A stretch of DNA of 64,000 nt. It comes from Mangrovicoccus sp. HB161399 (lineage in GTDB: Bacteria > Pseudomonadota > Alphaproteobacteria > Rhodobacterales > Rhodobacteraceae). Positions 20,882 to 29,800 of this stretch are shown one piece after another. A program made the position numbers and the translations under genes. Where the stretch lies: the NCBI RefSeq assembly GCF_013184745.1, contig NZ_JAATVU010000020.1, positions 1-64,000 on the forward strand. Direction: 5' to 3'. Position 1 is the first letter of the stretch, and each line of letters opens with the position of its first letter. Under the pieces are notes generated by a model, which saw only the letters and a program-made list of their open reading frames with translations, was not told the DNA's origin and did no database searches.

Positions 20882-21313
20882 TCAGCCGCTGACGCGCAGG
20901 ATCCGCTTGACCGGCTGGCGCGGCCTGGCCCCGGCCGCTGCGGCGGCGGCAGCGCCTTCCGCGCCCGGCTTTGCGGTCTGCAGCAGGCGGCGGGCCGCCA
21001 TGCGGGCGGCTTCGGACCGCGCCGAGGCTGGCGGCCGCATCAGCGAGAATTGCTTGCACGGATGCCGGATCTCGCTGATGTAGCGCATTTCCGCAGGGTA
21101 ATCGACGCCGACCAGCATGTCGCGCGGATCGTGGTCGATATGGATCGTGGCAAGCTTAGCCTGGCGCACGGCCTTGACCATGTGGCCGGTGACCATGCCC
21201 TGGCCCAGGACAAGCACGCCGAATTGGACCTTGCACCTGATGGCTTCGTCGAGGAGCCGCTGGGGCCAGTCCTCCATGGGCGGAAGCTCGCGCCCGTATA
21301 CCTGATCAATCAT
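20882..21313 (-). CDS. hypothetical protein
   Basis: A 143-residue protein with no family I can name. The N-terminal 95 residues look globular, with alternating hydrophobic strands (CKVQFGVLVLGQGMV, then KLATIHIDHDPRD) and a short YISEIRHPCKQF motif. The C-terminal 45 residues are Ala/Arg-rich and basic (for example RPRQPVKRIL), possibly nucleic-acid-binding. There is no signal or membrane segment. It is divergent from smpB across a promoter region with conspicuous repeats. Confidence 0.65.
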   Translation of the reverse strand: MIDQVYGRELPPMEDWPQRLLDEAIRCKVQFGVLVLGQGMVTGHMVKAVRQAKLATIHIDHDPRDMLVGVDYPAEMRYISEIRHPCKQFSLMRPPASARSEAARMAARRLLQTAKPGAEGAAAAAAAGARPRQPVKRILRVSG

Positions 21314-21364
21314 GTCCAGCCTCGCTCAATCGTCATGAGACATGGGGGCTATCGCAGGACAAGG

Positions 21365-21434
21365 TTGAGAATAGCTCAATTTCTCGGGCCTCACCTAGGC
21401 CGAAACATGGCGGATTTTACCGAACCATGGCGGA
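21365..21434. promoter_or_regulatory. repeat-rich divergent control region
   Basis: TTGAG-AATAG-CTCAA is a perfect inverted repeat at 21365-21379. Two 15-bp direct repeats, CCGAAACATGGCGGA (21400-21414) and CCGAACCATGGCGGA (21420-21434), are spaced exactly 20 bp apart. The region is AT-richer than its surroundings and lies between a hypothetical gene and smpB. The repeats are candidate operator sites; no cognate regulator is known. Confidence 0.4.
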
Positions 21435-21512
21435 ATGCCGGCGGAAATGCGGCGGCCGCGGCGCGCGAGACTCCTTTTCAACCGGCCCCGGGCAGCCTAT
21501 ATCCCGCTTCCC

Positions 21513-21986
21513 ATGGCAAAACCGAAATCAGACCCGAACTACAAGGTGATCGCGGAGAACCGCCGCGCGCGCTACGACTATGCGATCGAGGACGACATCG
21601 AGGTCGGCATCATGCTGCTCGGCTCCGAGGTCAAGTCGCTGCGCCAGGGCGGGTCGAACATCGCCGACAGCTATGCCAATGTCGAGGACGGCGAGCTGTG
21701 GCTGATCAACGGCTACATCGCCCCCTACGAGCAGGCCAAGACCTGGGGCCACGAGGAGCGCCGCAAGCGCAAGCTGCTGGTCTCCAAGCGCGAGCTGGCG
21801 CGGCTCTGGTCGGCGACCCAGCGCGAAGGCATGACGCTGGTGCCCCTCGTGATGTATTTCAACCACAAGGGCATCGTGAAGATGAAGATCGGCATCGCCA
21901 AGGGCAAGAAGACCCAGGACAAGCGCGCCACCGAGGCCAAGCGCGACTGGGACCGCCAGAAGCAGCGGCTGCTGCGCCACGGCTAG
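21513..21986 (+). CDS. smpB: SsrA-binding protein SmpB
   Basis: A 157-residue OB-fold protein that binds tmRNA and directs trans-translation of stalled ribosomes. [15 protein letters not shown], the [10 protein letters not shown] core and the basic C-terminal tail ([19 protein letters not shown]) that acts in the A site are all present. The ATG at 21513 gives the canonical start; the frame extends upstream through the repeat region without support. tmRNA itself is not seen in the window. Confidence 0.97.
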   Translation: MAKPKSDPNYKVIAENRRARYDYAIEDDIEVGIMLLGSEVKSLRQGGSNIADSYANVEDGELWLINGYIAPYEQAKTWGHEERRKRKLLVSKRELARLWSATQREGMTLVPLVMYFNHKGIVKMKIGIAKGKKTQDKRATEAKRDWDRQKQRLLRHG

Positions 21987-22187
21987 GCCCCGACGCGCGG
22001 GACCGGCCGGTGCGGCACGGCAGACCGGTCCGGCCGGAAAAATGCCCGCAAGTTCGGCGCTCTGCCCGGGAATGGCCGCCGTGCCGCAGGATAGCGGTCC
22101 GTTTCTGCGATGCAGCGACTCCGGGGCCTTGTGCGCGGCGGGCCATGCCGGTACCCCTTTGCGAGAGGCGGAGTGTGGAAGGCGGAC

Positions 22188-23039
22188 ATGGCTGAGAGCG
22201 ACCCCAAGACCCTGGTGACCACGGACTGGCTGGAGGACCATCTGCGCGATCCGGATCTGAGGATTCTGGACGCTTCCTGGTACCTGCCCGGCGACGAGCG
22301 CAACGGCCGCGCCGAATACGAGAAGGCGCATATTCCCGGGGCGCGGTTCTTCGACATCGACGAGGTCTCCGACCTGCGTTCGGAGATGCCGCACATGGCG
22401 CCGCCGATCGAGAAATTCATGTCGCGGATGCGCAAGATGGGCGTCGGCGACGGGCATCAGATCGTGGTCTATGACGGCTCCGGCCTGTTCTCGGCGGCCC
22501 GCGTCTGGTGGCTGTTCCGGCTGATGGGCAAGTCCGACATCGCGGTGCTGGACGGCGGCTTCCCGAAATGGCTGGCAGAGGGCCGCGAGGTTGAGGACCT
22601 GCCGCCGATCGTGCGCGACCGCCACATGACCGTCAGCCGCCAGAACCACCTGATCAAGGACGTGACCCAGGTGGCCGCGGCCTCCAAGCTCGGCGATTAC
22701 GAGATCGTCGATGCCCGCGCGCCCGCGCGGTTCGAGGGCAAGGAGCCCGAGCCCAGGCCCGGCCTGCGCTCCGGGCACATCCCGAATTCGAAGAACCTGC
22801 ACTACCGCCTCGTCCTCAACGAGGACGGCACCATGAAGGACCCGGCCGCGCTGCGCGCCGCCTTCGAGGCGGCCGGGGTGGACCTGTCGAAGCCCGCGAT
22901 CACCACCTGCGGCTCGGGCGTCACCGCCGCGATCCTCAGCCTGGCGATGGAACGGATGGGCAAGACCGACCATGCGCTCTATGACGGTTCCTGGGCCGAA
23001 TGGGGCATGTATGACGGGCTCGCCGCGGCCACCGGCTGA
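22188..23039 (+). CDS. sseA: 3-mercaptopyruvate sulfurtransferase
   Basis: A 283-residue two-domain rhodanese. The catalytic loop CGSGVTA in the C-terminal domain is the mercaptopyruvate-type active site (CGSGV), unlike the CRKGVT loop of thiosulfate sulfurtransferases. The N-terminal rhodanese domain is inactive but structural. It transfers sulfur from 3-mercaptopyruvate to thiol acceptors. ATG at 22188 is used; a GTG five codons earlier is also possible. A hairpin after the gene separates it from the aminotransferase-like gene. Confidence 0.94.
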   Translation: MAESDPKTLVTTDWLEDHLRDPDLRILDASWYLPGDERNGRAEYEKAHIPGARFFDIDEVSDLRSEMPHMAPPIEKFMSRMRKMGVGDGHQIVVYDGSGLFSAARVWWLFRLMGKSDIAVLDGGFPKWLAEGREVEDLPPIVRDRHMTVSRQNHLIKDVTQVAAASKLGDYEIVDARAPARFEGKEPEPRPGLRSGHIPNSKNLHYRLVLNEDGTMKDPAALRAAFEAAGVDLSKPAITTCGSGVTAAILSLAMERMGKTDHALYDGSWAEWGMYDGLAAATG

Positions 23040-23079
23040 TCCGGCTGTCCGGGCAAAATCCTTAGACTTCTAGGCATCG

Positions 23080-23099
23080 GGGCGGGGCTACACCCGCCC
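23080..23099 (+). terminator. hairpin after sseA
   Basis: GGGCGGG / CCCGCCC with a six-base loop, followed by TTAA, lies 41 bases beyond the sseA stop. It has no T run beyond two bases, so termination would be weak. Confidence 0.35.
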
Positions 23100-23155
23100 T
23101 TAACGCCCGCCCGCCAGATTGCGGCCGTATTGTGGCAGTAAGCGGTTGGTCTTGA

Positions 23156-24550
23156 ATGGGCAGGTTGCTGGGGACCTGGAACGGTCCCTACAGGCATTTG
23201 GACGATCCCGTGCGGATCGCCTTCGACGGCGGGTTCCGCAAGGACGCGCTCGACCTGTCCGGCGCCCATGTCCTGACGGAGGCCCGCCAGCTGCGCGGCT
23301 TCGATTCCGTGGCCGAGATGCGGCGGCGGCTTGCCCGGCGGGACGGCTTCCTGCGCCGGGCTGACGACCCTCTGGGCGACGGGGCCTTCCATGTCGCGCT
23401 CCATGACTACCTGATGACAGACAACCTGCTGGAAACGCCGCGCAGCGCAACCGCGACCACAGCGGGCGGGCGCGGCGCGATCGGCCTTGCCCTGGAGATG
23501 CTCCGCCGCCTGCATCCCGAGACCACGATCTGGCTGCCGGATCAGGGACGCCGCTGGCAGGCCGACATGGTGCGCCGGGCGGAGCTGAACCTGCGCTTCT
23601 ACCCCTATTCAGACGGCAGCACGCTGCTGCGCGAGCGGATGCTGCAGGTGCTGGAGGCGGCCGCGCCGGGCGACGTGCTGCTGCTGCAGGCCTGCGGCCA
23701 CGACCCGACCGGCCTCGACCTGACGGAGGAGCTCTGGGCCGCGCTGACGGCGCTGTGCATCGAAACCGGAACGGTGCCGCTGATCGACCTCGCCTATGCG
23801 GGCCTCGCCGCCGGGCCGGAAAAGGACGTGGACGGGCTGCAGGGCATGCTGATGGCGGTGCCCGAGGCCTTCCTGGCGGTCAGCTGCTCCTGGAGCTTCG
23901 CGCTGCATGGCGACCGGACGGGGATGCTGCTGGTCCAGGCGGAGACGCCCTCCGAGGCGGAGGAGGCGCAGGCGTTGATGGCCGAGCTGAATGCCGCCGC
24001 GATCGGCGCCCCGCCGCGGGGCGGCGAGCTGATCGTGACCGACCTGCTCTTCAGCATCGAGCTGCGCGCCGGCTGGGAGGCCGAGGCAAGGAAGCTGCGG
24101 ATGTCGCTGGGAGAGACCCGGGCAAGGCTTGCCGACGCGCTGGCCGGTGCGACCGGCGAGGACCGCTGGGGCGCGCTGGCCACCGGCAGGGGGCTCCATG
24201 CCCAGCTCCCCCTGGCCGGTCCGCGGCGGCTGCGGATGTGGACCGGCCACGGGATCATGATCGCGGAGGACGGGAGGATCAATCTCTCGGGACTGGACGC
24301 GGCAGCCATAGACCGGATCGCGGCCGCGGTCGCCGACTGCCTCGCCGCCGCGGAAGAGGAGCTGGAAAGCGGCGGGGAAACAGGGATCCCGGAGCTCGAC
24401 GCCTTGCTCGTTGAGGAGCCCTTGCCGGAAGACGAAGCTGCACCGGAGAGCGGGGCCGATGGCGCGCCCGAACCGGAGGCAAAGCGCGGCTTCCGCCTCC
24501 GGCCGCGATGGCTGCCCGGATTCCGCGGCGGCCGCAAGAAGAGCGCCTGA
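23156..24550 (+). CDS. class I aminotransferase homologue lacking PLP lysine
   Basis: A 464-residue protein related to the AspC/TyrB (subgroup Ia) aminotransferases. Landmarks align well: ATTAGGRGAIG (GGSGAL region), ACGHDPTGLDLT (CCHNPTG), LIDLAYAG (DxAY, D211/Y214), SCSWSFALHGDRTG (SKNFGLYxERxG) and DGRINLSG (R374, substrate-carboxylate Arg). However, the Schiff-base lysine position is Trp246, the Asn of HNPTG is Asp183, and the equivalents of AspC Tyr70 and Trp140 are Pro72 and Arg132. It should not perform transamination. A C-terminal extension of about 65 residues is acidic and then basic. The frame is intact with normal codon use, suggesting a retained pseudoenzyme. Confidence 0.85.
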   Translation: MGRLLGTWNGPYRHLDDPVRIAFDGGFRKDALDLSGAHVLTEARQLRGFDSVAEMRRRLARRDGFLRRADDPLGDGAFHVALHDYLMTDNLLETPRSATATTAGGRGAIGLALEMLRRLHPETTIWLPDQGRRWQADMVRRAELNLRFYPYSDGSTLLRERMLQVLEAAAPGDVLLLQACGHDPTGLDLTEELWAALTALCIETGTVPLIDLAYAGLAAGPEKDVDGLQGMLMAVPEAFLAVSCSWSFALHGDRTGMLLVQAETPSEAEEAQALMAELNAAAIGAPPRGGELIVTDLLFSIELRAGWEAEARKLRMSLGETRARLADALAGATGEDRWGALATGRGLHAQLPLAGPRRLRMWTGHGIMIAEDGRINLSGLDAAAIDRIAAAVADCLAAAEEELESGGETGIPELDALLVEEPLPEDEAAPESGADGAPEPEAKRGFRLRPRWLPGFRGGRKKSA

Positions 24551-26905
24551 CGCGAAACCGCCGGACCGGTGAAATTGGCAGGACCCGCCGGCGGAGGTCG
24601 CCTGCGGGGGCGAGGCGCCCGGAGCAGCCCCACTCGGACCCGGATGGGACGCCGCTGGCGTCCACCGGAAGACAAGCGGCATGTGCAATCACCGGCATGG
24701 CGCCCAGCCCAGAGCCACTGCGATGAGCCGGGATCACGCTTGGCACGGGAAGACCTGTCCGGCCGACCCATGGACCTTTCTGCACGCCTGCCCGCACGGG
24801 CAATCGATATGCAGGGCGCGGCGACGTTGCAGATGATGGTGGCGTCCGCGGCCGTGGAGCAGCTCATGATATGTCCCGCGCTGGCTGTCTGGCTGCGCCG
24901 GCCGGACCCGCTGCGCGGCAGGCAGGACGGCGCGGCTCGCTGGCCAGCGCAAAGGGGTCGGGCGCGCCGGACCGTCCGGTCCCGGCCTGCGCCATCGGGA
25001 TCGCTCCGGCTGGCCGACGGACCGCCGCCACACCGGAGAGCTAGGGCAGGACGGCCGGGGCGCGAAGGGCGCTCCGGACGCAGGCAGCGTCGCCGTGCCG
25101 TCCGCGCACGCAGCCAGGCTTGCGCCCCGCAGCCTTGGCCGCTGCCGAGCCGGGATAGCCTTGCGGGCCGACACATCCTCCCCCGCCGCGTCCCTGAGTA
25201 CGGCCAGATTCGGGCGCATCCGGTCGTCCGCCAGCAGCCGGGCCCTTGCCGTGCCGCGGTCCGGCCGGGCGAAGGCGGCAAGGGCCGGGAAGCGATCCAA
25301 GGGTTCCCTCTTCCGGCCGCCACGGTGGCGGTTCCCGCCGGCATATGCCGGGGCATTGCGCAGAATATGCAGTGGCGCATGGCCACCACCGGTCCCGGAC
25401 CAAGGCCCGCTGCAGCGCTGCAAAGTCGCGGAGAGCATGCGCGCCGCCGGCCTGATGCCCTCGCGGGCGGCGGACGTCGCCAGTTTGCACGCCGGACCGC
25501 GGCTGCGGAGATCGCGCAGGAGGGAACTGGGACCGAGGTGCCAGTGGCGCCGCGAAGGTTCTGCAGGGGCCCAGCTTCGGAAGCGCCGACGGCCATGCCC
25601 GGCACCCCGCGCCAACTATTCCTGTCAGCGCCCGCCACCAGCGCAGCGGCGACGCTCGCGCTCCGGCTGCTCCGGCACAGCTCGATATGGGCGGCGCCGA
25701 TCCGTGGCCGAATCCTCCGCCTTCGGTCAACCGCGCCGGTGCACCCGCCATGAGCCATTCTTCCGGGCCGACGGCGGAGGATGGCCCGGTTCCCGCACAG
25801 GCAGCTGGCCCGGATCTCCGGGATCACGGTCCCGCCCATGGCCCGGACCGGGCCACCGCGCGCGCCGCGAAGCCATGAGCTCAGGCCTCGCGGATCCCCG
25901 CCGCGGGAGGCCGCCTGCCTTGCCGATCCCGTGGCGGCCGCAGACGCATGCCCTGCGGCGCGCCGCGGCCCGGGGGCGGACTGGCCCGGACGCAGGCGCG
26001 GGATGCGGCGCCGAGCGCAGCCTGTCCGGGCCTGCCGGTCCCTGCCGCAGCCGCCGTTCCGCCTCAACCGGCACCGGTGCCTCGCCGCCGATCCGCCGGA
26101 CCAGCCGGACCAGCCGGACCAGCCGGACCAGCCGGACCAGCCGGACCAGCCGGGAAAGGCCGGAGTCCGTCGGGCGCCCAGCGGCAAGGCGTCGGCCGCA
26201 TGGGGCGGCCACCCCGCCCGGCGGGCCGCCGTCGCGCCGTCTCTGCGAGCGCTCGCAGCGCCGTAATGAAGCTAGAGACGGGGCGCCGTCCCGGGGTCAG
26301 GCTGGCCCAGCGATCCGCCCCAGACGCCAGGCCCGGTGACAGCCGCCAGCTCTCCAGGACCCGGCACTTCGCGCGAGTGGCAGAGAACCGCTGGAAGGCG
26401 CGCAGGCTTCGCGGCAGCAGGGCTCGTTCACGGTGCTTTTTCCGCGCCCATGCCGAAACATCCGGGAGGATGCGCGGTCAGGCGCATGGCAGGTTCCCCC
26501 AACCGTTCCGGGCGGCGAGGATCAGGGGACACAGAATCGATTCCGGACGCCAGGTCCTGCGGACAAGATGCCCTTGCCGACAGTGGGGAGCGTCGGCGCC
26601 CTTCGGCGGTCCGCATGGCTGGGAAAGGGGCAACGGCTGTCCTTGCTCCCGAAGACCGCCAGACGCACCGCTTGCCGGTGGCAACGTCCGGAACGCCCCC
26701 CTCCCCGCACGTTCGGGCGGCCCGCTCTTAAGGCATGGCATCTGGCTGAAGGCGGGAAAGGCGCCGCCGCCGCGAGGCGGCCGCAGGATGGCGGCAGAGA
26801 CCGCGCGCGCCTCCGGCAAATCGCGCGCTGCCCTTCGGGACCGGCCTCCGCCGGAGGCCGCCGCTGCGGGCGGCGCCGTTTCCGGCCCCGCCCGCAGAGC
26901 CGCGG
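24551..26905. other. 2.35-kb gene-free GC-rich stretch
   Basis: No believable gene is seen in 2355 bases. Open frames run through on all strands, but their products are low-complexity Arg/Pro/Ala/Gly mixtures without hydrophobic cores, domains or plausible ribosome-binding sites, and three or more overlap at most positions. No tRNA, rRNA or transposon ends are found. It includes the 9-bp tandem repeat at 26096-26149 and a GGCCTCC/GGAGGCC hairpin (26843-26859) downstream of the PBP gene. It could be decayed coding sequence, an ncRNA locus or a structural spacer. Confidence 0.6.
26096..26149. repeat. six-copy 9-bp tandem repeat
   Basis: CCGGACCAG is repeated six times perfectly in head-to-tail array, with a degenerate start of a seventh copy. 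It lies in the gene-free stretch. Every frame yields a tripeptide repeat (for example GPA or PDQ), but no surrounding gene supports translation. Confidence 0.95.
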
Positions 26906-29143
26906 TCAGTTCCGGCCGAACAGGCCGCGCACGTCGCGCATGATGCGCTCGGCGATGCCCTGGGCCTTCTCCGGCAGGTCGGAAAGGTCGGGCACCGGAA
27001 CCTTCAGGCCCGGCTGCCCGCTGCCCTGCCCCTGCGTGCTGCGCGGGCCGTCATTGGAGACCATGCGCTCGGACGGCTGGTCGCTCGGCGTGATCATCGG
27101 CAGCGGCGTCACCGGACGGCCGTCGTTGATCCGCACCATGACCTCGTGCCAGATCTCGGCCGGGAGCCCGCCCCCGGTCACCCCGGTCAGCGGCGTGTTG
27201 TCGTCATAGCCCATCCAGACGCCGACCACGAAATCGCCGGTGAAGCCCATGAACCAGGCATCCCGCGCCGAGGTCGTGGTGCCGGTCTTGCCCGCTGCCG
27301 GACGGCCGTCGAGCTTGGCCCGGTGGCCGGTGCCGTGCTCGATCACCTGGTTCATCATGTAGACCAGCTGCCGCGACGCATCGCGCGAGATCACCCGCTC
27401 GCCGATGCCGCCCTCCTTCTGCATGACCGGCGCGCTCTCGCCGCGCACCGCCAGCGAGGTCAGCCCGTAGGGCGCCACCGACTGGCCGCCGTTGAGGATG
27501 CCGGCATAGGCGCCGGTCAGCTCCAGCAGCGAGGCCTCGGACACGCCGAGCGCCAGGGACGGCCCGTCGAACAGCGTCGAATCGATGCCGAAGTCGGTCG
27601 CCACGCGGATCACGTTCTTGCGCCCCACCGCTTCGGAGACCTTCACCGCCGGGATGTTGAGGCTGTCCTCCAGCGCCGTGGTGAGACTGACCCAGCCATG
27701 GAAGTTGCGCGAATAGTTCTGCGGCGTCCACGGTCCCGAGCCCGGCACGTTGATCGTCAGCGGCGCGTCCTCGACCATGTCGTTGTAGCTGTAGCCCAGA
27801 TCCAGCGCGGTGGCGTAGACGAAAGGCTTGAAGGCCGAGCCGGTCTGGCGCTTGGCCTGAACCGCGCGGTTGAACCCGCCCGGCACGTCGGCATCGCGGC
27901 CGCCGACCATGGCGCGCACCGCACCGTCGGCGCCCATCACCACGATCGCCGCCTCGGCCTCGGACCCGGCCTTCACCTTGGTGCGGAACACCTCGGCCAG
28001 CGCGGACTCGGCCTGCTGCTGCATCTTCATGTCGAGCGTGGTGCGGATCGTCACGTCCTCGGTGGTGCCCTTGCCGTAGTATTCCGGCACGACGCCCATC
28101 ACCCAGTCGGCGAAATAGCCGCCCGTCCGGTTGGCCGCTGCGGCCGAAAGCGTGGCGGGATGCGCGCGGGCATCCTCGGCCTCCTCGCGGGAGAGATAGC
28201 CCTGCTCCTCCATCAGGCCGACGATCACGTTGGCGCGCTCCTGGCTGCGGGCGAGGTTGGCGGTCGGCGCGAAGCGGCTCGGCGCCTTCAGCAGACCGGC
28301 CAGCATCGCCGCCTCGGCCGGGTCGACCTCGCTGGCGGGCTTGCCGAAATAGAGCTGGCTGGCGGCCTCGAAGCCGCGCGTGCCCGCGCCCAGATAGGCC
28401 CGGTTCATGTAGATCGTCAGGATCTCGTCCTTGGAGTATTTCACTTCCATCGCCAGCGCGTAGATCGCCTCGCGCGCCTTGCGCGCCAGCGAGCTTTCGC
28501 GGCACTCGGCCTCGTACTGCGCCTCGGTCTGGCCCGAGGTCGGATCGTAGGCACGCCCGACGCAGAGCAGCTTGGCGGTCTGCTGGGTGATGGTAGAGCC
28601 GCCGTTGCCCGAGAGCGGCGAGCGCCCCTCGGACATGTTGATCCGCATCGCGCCGATGATGCCGATCGGATCGACCCCGGGATGCATGTAGAAGCGGCGG
28701 TCCTCGGTGGCGACGATCGCGTGCTTCAGATCCGGCGACACCGAGTCGGCATGGACCCCGCCGCCATACTGGTCTCCGCGCCAGGCGAAGGTCTCGCCCT
28801 CGCGGTCGAGCAGCGTGACGGACCCTCGCACCCGGCCGTCCATCAGCTGCGAGACCGGCGGAAGGGTGGAATAGACCACGGCCACCCAGCCCGCGAGAAT
28901 CAGACCCGCGAACACCGCCAGGCGCCAGCCGACGCCCCAGATGGCGCCGAAGACGCCCCGCACCAGCCGCACCGGCCAGGGCGCGCGCCTGCGGCCGCCG
29001 CCGCCTCCGCTGCTGCGCTTGCGGGCCGGAGCCGCCTTCTTCGGACCGGGTTTCTTCTGCGCTGCTCCGGGCTTGGCCCGCTTGGCCGCGGGGCGCTCTC
29101 CCGTGGCGCGCACGGGGCGCCGCGGCGTGGTTGGCCTGCTCAT
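26906..29143 (-). CDS. class A penicillin-binding protein (PBP1A family)
   Basis: A 745-residue bifunctional peptidoglycan synthase. A cytoplasmic tail of about 55 residues is rich in Lys/Arg/Pro/Ala, followed by one transmembrane helix (about 68-92). The glycosyltransferase GT51 domain carries the catalytic Glu in ATEDRRFY at about residue 148 and GGSTITQQ. The transpeptidase domain has SxxK as SAFK at about residue 435, SxN as SLN, and KTG at about residue 619. It polymerises and cross-links glycan strands at the periplasmic face. The long basic tail may bind cytoplasmic partners; this is inference. Confidence 0.93.
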   Translation of the reverse strand: MSRPTTPRRPVRATGERPAAKRAKPGAAQKKPGPKKAAPARKRSSGGGGGRRRAPWPVRLVRGVFGAIWGVGWRLAVFAGLILAGWVAVVYSTLPPVSQLMDGRVRGSVTLLDREGETFAWRGDQYGGGVHADSVSPDLKHAIVATEDRRFYMHPGVDPIGIIGAMRINMSEGRSPLSGNGGSTITQQTAKLLCVGRAYDPTSGQTEAQYEAECRESSLARKAREAIYALAMEVKYSKDEILTIYMNRAYLGAGTRGFEAASQLYFGKPASEVDPAEAAMLAGLLKAPSRFAPTANLARSQERANVIVGLMEEQGYLSREEAEDARAHPATLSAAAANRTGGYFADWVMGVVPEYYGKGTTEDVTIRTTLDMKMQQQAESALAEVFRTKVKAGSEAEAAIVVMGADGAVRAMVGGRDADVPGGFNRAVQAKRQTGSAFKPFVYATALDLGYSYNDMVEDAPLTINVPGSGPWTPQNYSRNFHGWVSLTTALEDSLNIPAVKVSEAVGRKNVIRVATDFGIDSTLFDGPSLALGVSEASLLELTGAYAGILNGGQSVAPYGLTSLAVRGESAPVMQKEGGIGERVISRDASRQLVYMMNQVIEHGTGHRAKLDGRPAAGKTGTTTSARDAWFMGFTGDFVVGVWMGYDDNTPLTGVTGGGLPAEIWHEVMVRINDGRPVTPLPMITPSDQPSERMVSNDGPRSTQGQGSGQPGLKVPVPDLSDLPEKAQGIAERIMRDVRGLFGRN

Positions 29144-29260
29144 GTTCTGCTCGCTCTGTCTTCGGGCATTCGCTGCCTTTTTAGCCTTTTCGCAGGCGCA
29201 GCGGTACCCCGCCCCAAGGCGCTCCCGGAGTTTTCATATCGCCTAAAATATATCGCTATT

Positions 29261-29282
29261 CTGTTTTTTGCACACAAAACAG
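29261..29282. promoter_or_regulatory. inverted repeat upstream of glnK
   Basis: CTGTTTT / AAAACAG with an eight-base spacer lies in an AT-rich gap between the divergent PBP and glnK genes. It is a candidate operator or promoter element of the nitrogen-regulated glnK-amtB operon. It does not match the NtrC consensus I know. Confidence 0.35.
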
Positions 29283-29430
29283 GCATACACCCCATCGGAA
29301 AGACGCTGAATCCACAGGTGATCGCTTGTGTCACCTACCGCAAGAGCGGCAGATCCGGCCATCAGCGTCTCGGACCTGCCTTCGGCTGATCCATGCCGAT
29401 CGCGGGCACGCATACTGGAAGGGGACAATC

Positions 29431-29769
29431 GTGAAACTGATCATTGCTGCAATCAAGCCGTTCAAGCTGGAGGAGGTCCGCGAGGCGCTGACCGCCATCG
29501 GCGTTCGCGGCATGATGGTCACCGAAATCAAGGGCTTCGGCTCGCAGTCGGGCCACACGGAGATCTACCGCGGCGCGGAATACGCGGTGAACTTCGTCCC
29601 GAAGGTGAAGCTCGAGATCGTCGTCAAGGCAGACATGGCGGACCAGGTGGTGAAGACCATCGAGGAAACCGCCCGCACCGAGAAAATCGGCGACGGCAAG
29701 ATTTTCGTCCTCGATGTCGCGCAGGCCGTGCGCGTGCGGACCGGCGAAGAAAACGAAGACGCGCTCTGA
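29431..29769 (+). CDS. glnK: nitrogen regulatory protein P-II (GlnK)
   Basis: A 112-residue PII trimer subunit. It senses 2-oxoglutarate and ATP/ADP and is uridylylated at Tyr51, seen here in YRGAEY. The B-loop GDGKIFVLDV and the T-loop are intact. GTG is the likely start at 29431, preceded by a GGAAGGGG ribosome-binding site; a longer frame from upstream is rejected. It lies 31 bases before amtB, which identifies it as GlnK rather than GlnB: it plugs AmtB when nitrogen becomes sufficient. Confidence 0.95.
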   Translation: MKLIIAAIKPFKLEEVREALTAIGVRGMMVTEIKGFGSQSGHTEIYRGAEYAVNFVPKVKLEIVVKADMADQVVKTIEETARTEKIGDGKIFVLDVAQAVRVRTGEENEDAL

Positions 29770-29800
29770 CGGTAAGAGTGAAGTGAGGGACCTTTACAAC

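Noticed and set aside
20005-21313. Prophage remnant
   Set aside because: Only one endolysin-like gene and one unknown gene are present; no integrase, capsid, terminase or tail gene is seen.
26096-26149. CRISPR-like array
   Set aside because: Units are 9 bp with no spacers and no cas genes are present.
23794-26187. 797-residue minus-strand reading frame
   Set aside because: It overlaps the aminotransferase-like gene and the gene-free stretch, its product is low-complexity Arg/Pro/Gly/Ser, and the tandem repeat gives a WSG run. It is typical of random GC-rich DNA.
25948-26943. Collagen-like GPA repeat protein
   Set aside because: The GPA run is only the 9-bp tandem repeat read in one frame; there is no signal, flanking domain or ribosome-binding site, and the frame runs into the 3' end of the PBP gene.
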